Below, one piece after another: positions 9,629 through 19,964 of a DNA stretch of 64,000 nucleotides. Numbering within the stretch: position 1 is the first letter of the stretch; each line of letters opens with the position of its first letter. The position numbers were made by a program, and so were the translations under genes. The notes under the pieces are model-generated. The model saw nothing but the letters and a program-made list of their open reading frames with translations, was not told where the DNA came from and ran no database searches. The DNA comes from Flavisolibacter nicotianae (GTDB lineage: Bacteria; Bacteroidota; Bacteroidia; Chitinophagales; Chitinophagaceae), in contig NZ_RBCI01000003.1 in the NCBI RefSeq assembly GCF_003628535.1, positions 558,001-622,000 of the forward strand, read 5' to 3'.

Positions 9629-10048
9629 GTGGCGTACGATAACAACGACAAGAAAATGGAAAGCATTTACAGCAAGCGGATTCGGGCTGGTAAGCGCAGA
9701 ACGTACTTTTTTGATGTGAGAGCAACCCGTGGCAATGATTACTATCTGACCATTACCGAAAGCCGTAAACGTTTTAATGACAATGGTTACGACCGCCACA
9801 AAATTTTCCTTTACAAAGAAGACTTCAACAAATTCATCAAGGCCCTGAATGAGGCGGTTGATTATGTCAAAACACAGTTGATGCCGGATTTCGATTTCGA
9901 TGCGTTCAACCACGAAGATGCGGAAGTGGATGGCGAAGACATCGGTGTTGAAGTGAATGGGGTGCAGGCTGAAGTTCCTGAAACAGTTGCGGTGGCTCCA
10001 ACGCCAACAACAGCTACGGCATCTACCGAAGATGTAGACAAATGGTAA
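9629..10048 (+). CDS. DUF3276 (PUR-alpha-like) nucleic-acid binding protein
   Basis: The 139-residue protein starts with GTG at 9629. Residues about 11-80 carry the PUR/DUF3276 fold: IYSKRIRAGKRRTYFFDVRATRGNDYYLTITES and the following KIFLYKEDFNKFIKAL. Bacteroidota and spirochaete PUR-domain proteins bind single-stranded or purine-rich nucleic acid, so a cytoplasmic DNA- or RNA-binding role is likely. The last 50 residues are acidic, then rich in alanine, threonine and proline, and look disordered. It has its own strong promoter and terminator, so it is monocistronic. Target sequences are unknown. Confidence 0.85.
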   Translation: MAYDNNDKKMESIYSKRIRAGKRRTYFFDVRATRGNDYYLTITESRKRFNDNGYDRHKIFLYKEDFNKFIKALNEAVDYVKTQLMPDFDFDAFNHEDAEVDGEDIGVEVNGVQAEVPETVAVAPTPTTATASTEDVDKW

Positions 10049-10068
10049 TTGTGCACTAAAAGAATAGG

Positions 10069-10095
10069 AAAGCCCCGGTCACCCGGGGCTTTTTC
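10069..10095. terminator. bidirectional terminator between DUF3276 gene and pgi
   Basis: Perfect stem AAAGCCCCGG / CCGGGGCTTT with a 4-base loop followed by T residues. The A-rich 5' side makes it usable from the minus-strand pgi gene as well. Confidence 0.9.
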
Positions 10096-10113
10096 ATTTG
10101 GGGGAAACGCAGG

Positions 10114-11796
<1,683 letters not shown>

Positions 11797-11848
11797 TTAC
11801 TTCTTTGAAAAGCGAAAAAGGGTAGAAGTTTTTGCGCTTTCGGGTTGA

Positions 11849-12865
11849 TCAAATCGCATCGATCGTCTGGATGGTTTTTTCGATCATCTCGGGGGTAACA
11901 TCCAGGTGGGTGACAATTCTCACCTGGGTAGGAGAGATGGCATACCAAAGAATATTTTCTTCTTTCATCCTGGCCACCAGCGACGGTGAAGTGAAACGGC
12001 CTTTGACGGAAAAAATAATGATGTTGGTTTCAACCGGCAGTACGGTTTCGACAAAATCTTTTTTGGCCAGCGCTTCCGCCAATTGTTTTGCTTGCAGGTG
12101 ATCCTGCTTCAGGCGGTCAACGTTGTTTTGCAAAGCATAGATCCCGGCCGCTGCCAGGTAACCGGCCTGCCGCATGCCGCCGCCAAACACTTTGCGTACA
12201 CGTCTTGCTTTGCGAATAAAATCGGCGGAGCCGAGTACAAGGCTTCCCACGGGACAGCCAAGGCTTTTGCTCAGGCAAACGGAAATCGTGTGAAAAACCT
12301 CTCCATAGGCTTTGGGATCTTCCTTCCGGGCGACGATCGCGTTGAAAAGCCGTGCGCCGTCAAGGTGAAGCGCCAGGCCGTGTTCATCGCAAACCTTCCG
12401 GATGCGGCGGATCTCGTCGAATTCGTAACAGCTGCCACCACCACGATTAGAGGTATTTTCCAGGGAAACAAGACTTGTACGGGCTTTGTGCACATCATCG
12501 GCGTTGATGGACTCGGCCACCTGTTCTGCCGTAATGCGACCGCGGTTGCCGGAAACCAGTTTGACCTGTGCGCCGGAATTTAGCGCAATCCCACCGCCTT
12601 CGTATTGATAGATATGAGAACTGCCGTCACAAATAACCTCGTCGCCGGATTGTGTGTGGCACTTGATGGCAATCTGGTTGGTCATTGTGCCGGAGGGGCA
12701 AAAAAGAGCCGCCTCCATGCCAAACAGGCTGGCCGCCATTTTTTCGAGCTGATTGATAGAAGGGTCTTCACCAAAGACATCATCGCCGACGGGTGCCGCA
12801 AACATGGCGTCCTTCATTCCGGCTGTTGGTTTTGTCACTGTATCTGAGCGGTAGTCAATAATCAT
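11849..12865 (-). CDS. ltaE: low-specificity L-threonine aldolase
   Basis: This PLP-dependent enzyme (fold type I) cleaves L-threonine or L-allo-threonine to glycine and acetaldehyde. At 338 residues it has the standard opening [21 protein letters not shown], the PLP-stacking region [10 protein letters not shown], and the Schiff-base lysine in [14 protein letters not shown]. The ATG at 12863-12865 is the only sensible start. A perfect -7 element (12870-12877) lies so close that the mRNA would have almost no leader; see the findings. It probably forms a two-gene unit with pgi. Confidence 0.93.
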   Translation of the reverse strand: MIIDYRSDTVTKPTAGMKDAMFAAPVGDDVFGEDPSINQLEKMAASLFGMEAALFCPSGTMTNQIAIKCHTQSGDEVICDGSSHIYQYEGGGIALNSGAQVKLVSGNRGRITAEQVAESINADDVHKARTSLVSLENTSNRGGGSCYEFDEIRRIRKVCDEHGLALHLDGARLFNAIVARKEDPKAYGEVFHTISVCLSKSLGCPVGSLVLGSADFIRKARRVRKVFGGGMRQAGYLAAAGIYALQNNVDRLKQDHLQAKQLAEALAKKDFVETVLPVETNIIIFSVKGRFTSPSLVARMKEENILWYAISPTQVRIVTHLDVTPEMIEKTIQTIDAI

Positions 12866-12869
12866 CGGC

Positions 12870-12877
12870 CAAATTTA
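12870..12877 (-). promoter_or_regulatory. -7 element immediately before ltaE
   Basis: On the minus strand TAAATTTG matches TAnnTTTG exactly and ends only four bases before the ltaE ATG. No -33 TTTG is seen at 19-21 bases. Confidence 0.4.
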
Positions 12878-13430
12878 AACAGTTCGCGTCGTTCCTTTCC
12901 TTCCGTTTCATTCAGATAACCGATTCCCTTAGTTTTTCGCACCATCGACCTCTATACCGCTGGAAAAAAATTGCGGTTAGGCCAGCCTGTGCGACGAACA
13001 GATATGCCGAAATCGTGTCCGGATGTCCAGCGTAAGTTGAAAATGCCCGTCAAAAAAACGGCTTGTCCCATTTTCCGGCCTTTCCATCCCATTTCAGAAC
13101 AGCCGCACAGGCGGTTCCGGTAGTTTCGAAATCACAAGAAAGGAATCGATGTCCTCAGCTACCTATCCCAATGCCTCATTCGTCTTCGAATTCGAAACCT
13201 GGAATGCCCGGACTTTGTTTTTGAAACAATTGCCAGCAGAAACGCCGGCTGCCCTTTGCGGGGGAAAGGCCGTTTGCCGTTCGGCCGGCGGATTTTTCCG
13301 TTTGTCAATCCTTTTGCCGGAACTGTAACGCACCATGCAACCCTGCGTCCTATACCTGTCGAACGTTTACCGGTCATCATGAAAATGCAACGTTCATAAG
13401 AAAACAATGTACTTTACATTGCATAGTACC

Positions 13431-13438
13431 TAAGTTTG
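13431..13438 (+). promoter_or_regulatory. -7 element for the first receptor gene
   Basis: TAAGTTTG matches TAnnTTTG exactly and lies about 41 bases before the ATG at 13480. No matching -33 box is evident. Confidence 0.45.
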
Positions 13439-13479
13439 ACATGAAACTAACCTAAACAAGTACTTAAAAAGACAATAGA

Positions 13480-15957
13480 ATGAAACAGTTTTTTACACTC
13501 CTTACAACGCTGCTTCTTTTTGGCTTTACCAGCCAGGCACAACAAACCGGTAAAGTGACCGGTTCAGTGATTGATGGAAATCAAAAGACGATCGAGTCGG
13601 CCACCATCAGCCTGCTGCGAGCGAAAGACTCCACCGCCATCAAGTTTGCCGTTGCTTCCAAAGAGGGCACATACGCATTCGACGGCATTGCCGATGGCCG
13701 CTACGTTGTATCGGTTTCGGCCGTTGGTCACCAGAAGGGTTTTTCGCCGCAGTTCGAGGTCAGCCCGGAAAAGCCGGACGTAAAATTAGGTGTGATTGAA
13801 CTGGTGCCTTCGCCCAAAGCCATGAACGCCGTCACCGTTGTGGCCCATAAACCGTTTATCGAGCAGAAGATCGACCGGACCGTGATCAACGTGGAAGCGT
13901 CCGTGACCAACGCCGGTACCACGGCCCTGGAAGTGCTGGAAAAATCCCCGGGTGTGACCGTGGATAAAGACGGCAACATCAGCCTGAAAGGCAAGCAGGG
14001 TGTGATGGTGCTGATGGACGGCCGCCCCGCCTACCTGTCGGGTGCCGAACTGGCCAACTACCTGAAAAACCTCCCGTCCAGCGCACTGGATCAAATTGAG
14101 ATCATGACCAACCCGCCGGCGAAATACGATGCTGCCGGTAATGCCGGGATCATCAACATTAAAACCAAGAAAAACAAGATCCAGGGTTTCAACGGCAGCG
14201 TGTCGCTGAACTACGGCCAGGGCGTTTACTGGAAAACCAACAACAGTGTAAACGTCAATTTCCGCACAGAGAAGATCAACGTGTTTGCCAATGCGAGTCA
14301 AAGCCAGTGGAACGGCTTCCAGGAACTGAACATCAAACGGACATTCCGAAATGCGTCTACCAAAGAAGTCAATGCCATCTTCGAACAGGTGTCGCGAATG
14401 CACAATGAAAATGGCAATTACAATTTGAAACTGGGCGCCGATTATTTTATCAATAAAAAGTCAACCGTCGGTTTCGTGGCGAGCGGTTTTTTAAACCCCG
14501 AACATTTTCGCAGTGCCAACACCAGCTATCTGATGAATCCGTCGCGCCGCGTTGACTCGATTGTTTACGCCACCAGCACCAACAACAATAAATGGAAGAA
14601 CGGCAGCCTGAACCTGAATTTCCGCACTCAGTTCGACAGCCTCGGAACAGAGCTGACGGCTGACGTGGATTACGTGAAATACACCTCCGACGGCGACCAG
14701 ACATTTGTGAACAATACCTATGATCCGTCGTGGGCAAAAACCGGTGCGAAACTCATTCGCAGCAACCTGCCGATCGACATCAACATCCAGTCGGCAAAAA
14801 TGGATTTTGCACGGCCTTTCAAGAACGGCGTTAAGCTGGAAGCCGGGTGGAAAACCAGTTTTGTCAAAACAACCAACGGTGCCTTTTACTACAACGTTTT
14901 CCCCGACTATGAAGCGCCGGATTTTACAAAAACCAACGAATTCCTGTACAAGGAAAACATCAATGCCGCTTACGTGAATATCAACAAGCAGTTCAAGAAA
15001 TTTGGCCTGCAAACCGGGCTGCGTTACGAAAACACCAATTACAACGGCAAGCAATTTGGCAACCTGCAGCAAAAAGACTCGGCGTTCAAAAAAAGCTATG
15101 GCAACCTGTTTCCCACGGTTTTTCTCAGCTACAACGCAGGCAAAAATCACCAGTTTGGGCTTTCGCTCGGCCGCCGTATCCAGCGCCCTTCTTACCAGGA
15201 CCTGAACCCCTTCCTGTTCTTCCTGGATGAATACACCTACCAGTCAGGAAATCCCTTTATTCGTCCGCAGTTCACCAACAACATCGAGCTGACGCATACG
15301 TTCAAAGGCATCCTGACAACCACGCTGAACTACAACCATACGAAAGATTACCACATGGAAACATTCACCCAGGAGCAAAGCAGCGCCACGTCGAATGGGT
15401 ATGCAACCATAGTTCGCCGGGGTAATATCGGGAAAGTGGATGCAGCAGGCATTTCGGTCAGTGCAAACATCCCGGTGGCCAAATGGTGGAATGCCATGCT
15501 GTACTCCAACCTGAATTACAACCGTTTTTATGGCGAACTATATGGCGAAAACCTGAACCTTTCGGCGACCAATGTTTTGTTCAATGTCAACAACCAATTC
15601 CGGTTCAGCAAAGGCTGGAGTGCAGAGCTGAGCGGCTTTTACAGAACCAAAGGTGTAGAAGGACAAATCATCATCCAGCCACTTGGCCAGACTTCTGCCG
15701 GTGTGAGCAAACAGATTTTCAAAGGAAAGGGCACCGTGAAGCTGAATGTACGCGACCTGTTTTATACCAACCGTGTGACGGGTAACATCAATTTCAAAAC
15801 GACCGAAGCACATTTCGAAAACTTCCGTGACAGTCGCGTAGCCAATCTTTCCTTCACGTACCGCTTTGGCAAGCCCTTGAAAGGCGGACAGCCCAAGCGC
15901 AAGATCGGTGGTGCTTCCGATGAGCAAAACCGCGTGAAAGTCGGCGGCAACAATTAA
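13480..15957 (+). CDS. outer-membrane beta-barrel receptor with carboxypeptidase-regulatory N-domain (first of pair)
   Basis: This 825-residue protein is of the TonB-receptor-like outer-membrane family (OMP_b-brl_3). A signal peptide (1-21, ending SQAQQ) precedes a carboxypeptidase-regulatory-like beta domain (about 23-105: GSVIDGNQKTIESATISLL, DGIADGRYVVSVSAVGH). A plug-like region follows (about 110-230: TALEVLEKSPGVTVDKDG, MTNPPAKYDAAGNAGIINIKTKK), then a barrel full of alternating aromatic strands ending in LSFTYRFGKPL. The last 25 residues are basic and hydrophilic. No SusD partner is present. It shares the plug core and overall plan with the next gene (16148). The ligand is unknown. Confidence 0.88.
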   Translation: MKQFFTLLTTLLLFGFTSQAQQTGKVTGSVIDGNQKTIESATISLLRAKDSTAIKFAVASKEGTYAFDGIADGRYVVSVSAVGHQKGFSPQFEVSPEKPDVKLGVIELVPSPKAMNAVTVVAHKPFIEQKIDRTVINVEASVTNAGTTALEVLEKSPGVTVDKDGNISLKGKQGVMVLMDGRPAYLSGAELANYLKNLPSSALDQIEIMTNPPAKYDAAGNAGIINIKTKKNKIQGFNGSVSLNYGQGVYWKTNNSVNVNFRTEKINVFANASQSQWNGFQELNIKRTFRNASTKEVNAIFEQVSRMHNENGNYNLKLGADYFINKKSTVGFVASGFLNPEHFRSANTSYLMNPSRRVDSIVYATSTNNNKWKNGSLNLNFRTQFDSLGTELTADVDYVKYTSDGDQTFVNNTYDPSWAKTGAKLIRSNLPIDINIQSAKMDFARPFKNGVKLEAGWKTSFVKTTNGAFYYNVFPDYEAPDFTKTNEFLYKENINAAYVNINKQFKKFGLQTGLRYENTNYNGKQFGNLQQKDSAFKKSYGNLFPTVFLSYNAGKNHQFGLSLGRRIQRPSYQDLNPFLFFLDEYTYQSGNPFIRPQFTNNIELTHTFKGILTTTLNYNHTKDYHMETFTQEQSSATSNGYATIVRRGNIGKVDAAGISVSANIPVAKWWNAMLYSNLNYNRFYGELYGENLNLSATNVLFNVNNQFRFSKGWSAELSGFYRTKGVEGQIIIQPLGQTSAGVSKQIFKGKGTVKLNVRDLFYTNRVTGNINFKTTEAHFENFRDSRVANLSFTYRFGKPLKGGQPKRKIGGASDEQNRVKVGGNN

Positions 15958-15981
15958 ACTTTTCACCCTCCGTGATAACCG

Positions 15982-16003
15982 AAGGGGCTGCAAGGCCCCT
16001 TTG
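15982..16003 (+). terminator. hairpin after first receptor gene
   Basis: Stem AAGGGGC / GCCCCTT with a 6-base loop, then a short T-rich stretch. Probably a modest terminator separating the two receptor genes. Confidence 0.6.
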
Positions 16004-16147
16004 TTCATTTCACGGAAAAACAAAGGCGGAACGGCTGCTTTAACAGGTGGTTTCTTTCATCACTGAATAAGCGCAATTCATCACATTTCGCATGCAGGCC
16101 CCGCATCTTTTAAAAACATTTGCAGTGTACACTTCAAACCAACCAAT

Positions 16148-18604
16148 ATGAGAAAGCGACTACCATTCTTCTTTTTTTGTTTTCTTGCCTGGACTGGTGC
16201 CTTTGCGCAGGCCACCGGAAAACTGTCCGGAACCGTAAATGATGAAAGCGGAAAAGCGCTGGCGTCTGCAACCGTGTCACTTCTCCGTTTGAAAGATTCC
16301 GGCCTGGTAAAACTGGCCATCACCGACAAGAGTGGCCGCTTTGATTTTATCAACCTCAAAGACGGCAAATACCTCCTTTCGTTTACGTCGGTTGGTTTTG
16401 AAAAAAAATATTCTTCGCCGCTAACGGTTGCCGGTGGCGAGGCCGAACTGCCGCCGGTTGTCCTGTTGCCATCTTCCAAGGATTTGAACAACGTAACGGT
16501 ATCGGCAAAAAGGCCGTTCATTGAATCCAGGATTGATCGAACGGTGGTTAACGTGGAAGCGTCGCCGAGCAGCGCCGGTGCAACCGCCCTGGAAGTGCTG
16601 GAAAAGTCCCCCGGTGTCACGGTCAATTCCGACGGCGTGGTGAGCCTTCGCGGCAAGGCGGGAGTCGTGATGATGGTCGATGGCAAACCAACCTATCTCT
16701 CTGCAACCGACCTGGCCAACCTGTTGAAGAACATGCCAGCATCGGCACTCGACCAGATCGAGATCATGACCAATCCTTCCTCGAAGTACGACGCATCGGG
16801 TAACGCCGGTGTCATCAATATCAAAACAAAAAAAGGCCGTGCCCCGGGTTGGAACGGAAGCATTACTCTGGGCGCCGGTACGTCGGTCTACCGCCTTGGC
16901 AATACGACCTACCTGATGCCCAAATCGCAAAACAGCTTCAACTTCAATTATAAAAAAGGCAAGTACAATTTTTTTGGCAACTACAACCCCAATTATTTCC
17001 GCGGTCGAAACACCATGACATTCGACCGGAACTTTACCGAGAATGGCGTCATCAGCGGGTCGTCGGTGCAGGAAACAAAGTTCAAGTTTGGCAATAACAA
17101 CCACACGTTGAAACTCGGCGTGGATTATACGGCCGACAAGAAAAATACGTTCGGCGTCGTGGTCAGCGGATTTGTTTTTGACGGTCATCCCACACCCATC
17201 TCAACACAGACCCTCAAAGATGCGGCTGGCAAAACCACTTCCGTTATCGTTTCCAAAACCGACAACGATATCAGCTTCAATAATTTTACCGGTAACCTTA
17301 ACTGGCGCCACACGTTCGACAGTACAGCGAAAGAGCTGACCGCGGATTTCGACTATGTGAAATATGCCAACACATCGGACATGCTGCTGGCCAGTGAGTT
17401 CTTCAACGGCAGCAACCAGCGCACCGGCGATTTGTTGCTGAAGGGGCACCTGCCGTCGAACATCGACATCTATTCGTTCAAATCCGACCTGACCATTCCG
17501 TTCAAAGGCGGCAGGATGGAAGCCGGCGTCAAGTCGAGTTATGTTAGCAACGACAATGAAGTGGACTACCGCCGCCAGTTGATCGATAAATCCTGGATTG
17601 CCGATAACCGCTCGAATCATTTTATCTACGACGAAAACATCAACGCGGCTTATCTCAATGCCAATAAGCAATTGGGCAAATGGTCGGTGCAGGGCGGTTT
17701 GCGGTTGGAAAACACCATTGCCAAAGGAAAACAGGTCACGAACGATTCTACCTTCAGGCGGAATTTCACCAACCTGTTTCCAAGTGCTTTTGTGAGTTAC
17801 GGGATCAACAAAAACAACCAGCTTACCCTGTCATACAGCCGTCGCATCACCCGCCCCAATTACCAGGACCTGAACCCGTTTACCTTCTTCCTCGATTCGC
17901 TGACATACAGGGTGGGAAATCCCTACCTGCTGCCACAGTTTACCAACAACGTGGAATTGAGCTATGCATATAAAAGCCGGTTCATCGTGACGGCCAACTA
18001 TAACGGCACAAACGACGTGATCTCGCAGATCCTGCGGCAGAACAACGAGAAGAAAATCACCTATCTCACTGCCGAAAACGTGGCGAAGTTTCGCAACATG
18101 GGCTTGTCCATTACGGCACCCATTACGGTTGCAAAATGGTGGAATGCCAACCTGTTTACCAATGTGTACAGCAACCGTTACCAGGGAATCTACAACGACA
18201 AGCCGTTTGATATTTCGTTTACATCCTTTTCTGCCAACCTTTCCAATACGTTCCAGTTGGGCAAGGGGCTGACCGGAGAGATCAGCGGTTTTTATCGCTA
18301 CAAGACGGTTGACCAGCTGGCTGTCATAGAGCCGTTGTACCAAATGAGCCTGGCCGCTTCCAAACAGATATTGCAGGGGAAGGGTACGGTGCGCCTGAAT
18401 ATCCGCGATCCGTTTGCCTGGATGCGGTTCAGCGGGGAAAACAAATACGGCGATATAGACATGCGTTTCCAGAACCGGCCCGACACAAGGCAGGTAGCGG
18501 CCACCTTTACCTATCGATTCGGTAAGGCAAGCCCGCAGTCGCAGCCCCGCCGCCGCAATTCTTCCTCGCAGGAAGAACAAAGCAGGGTAGGACAGGGCAA
18601 TTAA
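16148..18604 (+). CDS. outer-membrane beta-barrel receptor with carboxypeptidase-regulatory N-domain (second of pair)
   Basis: An 818-residue paralogue of the upstream receptor, in the same orientation 190 bp away. The signal peptide is 1-20 (TGAFAQA); the regulatory domain is at about 22-105 (GTVNDESGKALASATVSLL, NLKDGKYLLSFTSVGF). The plug carries TALEVLEKSPGVTVNSDG and MTNPSSKYDASGNAGVINIKTKKG, nearly the same words as its neighbour. The barrel ends in VAATFTYRFGKAS, followed by a basic, serine/glutamine-rich tail. Both members share the late NPYLLPQFTNNVELSY-type strand. A tandem duplication is the simple explanation. A terminator lies on each side, so the two can be expressed separately. 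Confidence 0.88.
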   Translation: MRKRLPFFFFCFLAWTGAFAQATGKLSGTVNDESGKALASATVSLLRLKDSGLVKLAITDKSGRFDFINLKDGKYLLSFTSVGFEKKYSSPLTVAGGEAELPPVVLLPSSKDLNNVTVSAKRPFIESRIDRTVVNVEASPSSAGATALEVLEKSPGVTVNSDGVVSLRGKAGVVMMVDGKPTYLSATDLANLLKNMPASALDQIEIMTNPSSKYDASGNAGVINIKTKKGRAPGWNGSITLGAGTSVYRLGNTTYLMPKSQNSFNFNYKKGKYNFFGNYNPNYFRGRNTMTFDRNFTENGVISGSSVQETKFKFGNNNHTLKLGVDYTADKKNTFGVVVSGFVFDGHPTPISTQTLKDAAGKTTSVIVSKTDNDISFNNFTGNLNWRHTFDSTAKELTADFDYVKYANTSDMLLASEFFNGSNQRTGDLLLKGHLPSNIDIYSFKSDLTIPFKGGRMEAGVKSSYVSNDNEVDYRRQLIDKSWIADNRSNHFIYDENINAAYLNANKQLGKWSVQGGLRLENTIAKGKQVTNDSTFRRNFTNLFPSAFVSYGINKNNQLTLSYSRRITRPNYQDLNPFTFFLDSLTYRVGNPYLLPQFTNNVELSYAYKSRFIVTANYNGTNDVISQILRQNNEKKITYLTAENVAKFRNMGLSITAPITVAKWWNANLFTNVYSNRYQGIYNDKPFDISFTSFSANLSNTFQLGKGLTGEISGFYRYKTVDQLAVIEPLYQMSLAASKQILQGKGTVRLNIRDPFAWMRFSGENKYGDIDMRFQNRPDTRQVAATFTYRFGKASPQSQPRRRNSSSQEEQSRVGQGN

Positions 18605-18635
18605 AAAGAGTACTTTTTATTTTTCTCATGTGCAA

Positions 18636-18665
18636 AACCGGCTCCTTTTTCCAAAGGAGCCTTTT
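18636..18665 (+). terminator. terminator after second receptor gene
   Basis: Perfect 9-bp stem GGCTCCTTT / AAAGGAGCC with a 4-base loop and a following T-tract. Confidence 0.85.
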
Positions 18666-18751
18666 GATTTTCGAATACCAAACAAGGGATGATGAATGCC
18701 GAAGGGTTTTAGGGCATCTTTCCCTCTCTTCTCAGGAAGCTTGCTTTGTTG

Positions 18752-18819
18752 GGAAGAGAGATGAACAGAGGATTTCACTTCAATATTCTTTCCTCCTTGT
18801 TCATCTGTTCTTCTGTTCA
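18752..18819. repeat. octamer word arms upstream of yajQ
   Basis: Plus-strand words GGAAGAGA, GATGAACA, GAGGATTT run at 18752-18775 in 8-bp phase. Minus-strand words TGAACAGA, AGAACAGA, TGAACAAG, GAGGAAAG occupy 18788-18819 in the same phase. GATGAACA at 18760 is an exact inverted match to the right arm. Confidence 0.6.
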
Positions 18820-18855
18820 TTTTCCTATCTTCAACGCCCAAAACCACAACCCCTT

Positions 18856-19347
18856 ATGCCTTCTTTCGATATTGTTTCCAAAGTAGACGCACAGGCACTC
18901 GACAATGCTGTGAACGTTACCAAGAAAGAGATTACCAATCGCTTCGATTTTAAGAATGCCCATATTGTCATTGATTTGAACAAAAAGGATTTCAAGCTCA
19001 ACGTCGAAACCGACGACGACATGAAAATGCGGCAGCTGATCGATGTGCTCATCAACCGGGCGCACAAGCAGGGGATTGCCCCCGAGGCATTCGATACGTC
19101 GAAGGATGGCTACCAAAGCGGCAAAGTGTGGAAAAAAGAAGTGCAGGTACGCAACGGCCTGAAGCAGGAGGATGCCAAAAAGATCGTCAAGCAAATCAAA
19201 GACAGCGGGCTGAAGGTGCAGGCCGCGATCATGGACGACCTGGTTCGGGTGACAGGGAAAAAAATTGACGACCTTCAGACCGTTATCCAGGCCGCTAAAG
19301 GCTGGGACTTGGGTATTCCGCTCCAGTTTGAGAACATGCGAAGCTAA
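18856..19347 (+). CDS. yajQ: YajQ family nucleotide-binding protein
   Basis: This 163-residue cytoplasmic protein has two ferredoxin-like halves, typical of YajQ/UPF0234. The start is the ATG at 18856 because MPSFDIVSKVD is the conserved opening; an open frame upstream to 18628 crosses a terminator and repeat words and is not coding. Key stretches are ALDNAVNVTKKEITNRFDFKN, IDVLINRAHKQGI, KIVKQIKDSGLKVQAAIMDDLVRVTGKKIDDLQ and LGIPLQFENMRS at the end. Family members bind nucleic acid, GTP/ATP or, in some pathogens, cyclic di-GMP. Which of these applies here is unknown. Confidence 0.95.
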   Translation: MPSFDIVSKVDAQALDNAVNVTKKEITNRFDFKNAHIVIDLNKKDFKLNVETDDDMKMRQLIDVLINRAHKQGIAPEAFDTSKDGYQSGKVWKKEVQVRNGLKQEDAKKIVKQIKDSGLKVQAAIMDDLVRVTGKKIDDLQTVIQAAKGWDLGIPLQFENMRS

Positions 19348-19391
19348 TTTGGTTCAGGGGTTTGGGGACCACAAACCGGGTTCCCCGCTTC

Positions 19392-19415
19392 GTGAACGTG
19401 TGAACAAGTGAACTC
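19392..19415 (+). repeat. three tandem 8-bp words
   Basis: GTGAAC recurs exactly every 8 bases at 19392, 19400 and 19408, each followed by a variable dinucleotide. The array lies between yajQ and the L31 promoter. Confidence 0.8.
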
Positions 19416-19463
19416 GAAAACGATCTCTTTCAACATCTGCTTAACAAAAAAAGTTTTCCGGGT

Positions 19464-19496
19464 GTGTAATTTTTTAGAAGGGTTTACTTACTTTTG
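19464..19496 (+). promoter_or_regulatory. promoter for rpmE2
   Basis: TACTTTTG at 19489-19496 is a perfect -7 element. TGTG at 19464-19467, 21 bases before it, is a weak -33 candidate. The leader to the L31 start at 19542 is about 42 bases. Confidence 0.55.
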
Positions 19497-19541
19497 CGCC
19501 TTCAATTCAAGCAATCACACGATATTTATAAAATCATTTTT

Positions 19542-19790
19542 ATGAAAAAGGGTCTTCATCCGGCAAATTACCGTTATGTGGTTTTCAAAGACATGAGTAA
19601 CGGGCACAGCTTTTTAAGCCGTTCTACCGCAGCAAGTAAAGAAACCGTAAAATGGGAAGATGGAAACGAATATCCCCTGATCAAATTGGAGATTTCCAAT
19701 ACGTCTCACCCTTTCTTCACCGGTAAAAACATGTTGGTAGATACTGCCGGCCGTATCGACAAGTTCAAGAAAAAATACGCAAAGAAATAA
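19542..19790 (+). CDS. rpmE2: 50S ribosomal protein L31, type B
   Basis: The 82-residue protein begins at the ATG at 19542 ([15 protein letters not shown]); an upstream in-frame ATG would fall inside the promoter. The sequence [30 protein letters not shown] and the basic end FKKKYAKK are those of the type B, zinc-independent form, since the CxxC pairs of type A L31 are absent. It is a component of the large ribosomal subunit at the intersubunit bridge. The gene is a single unit with its own promoter and terminator. Confidence 0.95.
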   Translation: MKKGLHPANYRYVVFKDMSNGHSFLSRSTAASKETVKWEDGNEYPLIKLEISNTSHPFFTGKNMLVDTAGRIDKFKKKYAKK

Positions 19791-19814
19791 CTGTTGCAGT
19801 TTTCATAACAGACT

Positions 19815-19843
19815 ATCCCGCCTTTCCAGGCGGGATTTTTTTG
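19815..19843 (+). terminator. terminator after rpmE2
   Basis: Perfect stem ATCCCGCCT / AGGCGGGAT, loop TTCC, then seven T residues. Confidence 0.92.
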
Positions 19844-19964
19844 TTGGCTGGATGGCAGGCTTCCGGGTGAGCGCAGTTGCCGTTTCGATAGGTAAATTCT
19901 TTTACCTTCGGAGAATTGAGACAAATCAACGGTAATAGATCACCAAAGACAAGCATCCAGTCAT

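Larger units (their letters stand above)
12866..13479. other. 614-bp intergenic region before the receptor pair
   Basis: This stretch separates the minus-strand ltaE and the plus-strand receptor gene. It holds the ltaE -7 element at its left end and the receptor -7 element at its right end. A 9-bp inverted repeat, GCCTGTGCG at 12985-12993 against 13104-13112, spans about 110 bases. An 82-codon minus-strand open frame at 13159-13407 has no protein-like composition and I do not call it. Confidence 0.5.

Noticed and set aside
12985-13112. 9-bp inverted repeat GCCTGTGCG with a 110-base loop
   Set aside because: Loop too long for a hairpin and length too short to exclude chance.
13159-13407. 82-codon minus-strand open frame in the 614-bp gap
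   Set aside because: Arginine-, glycine- and lysine-rich with no recognisable fold, no promoter and no ribosome-binding site; looks like a chance frame.
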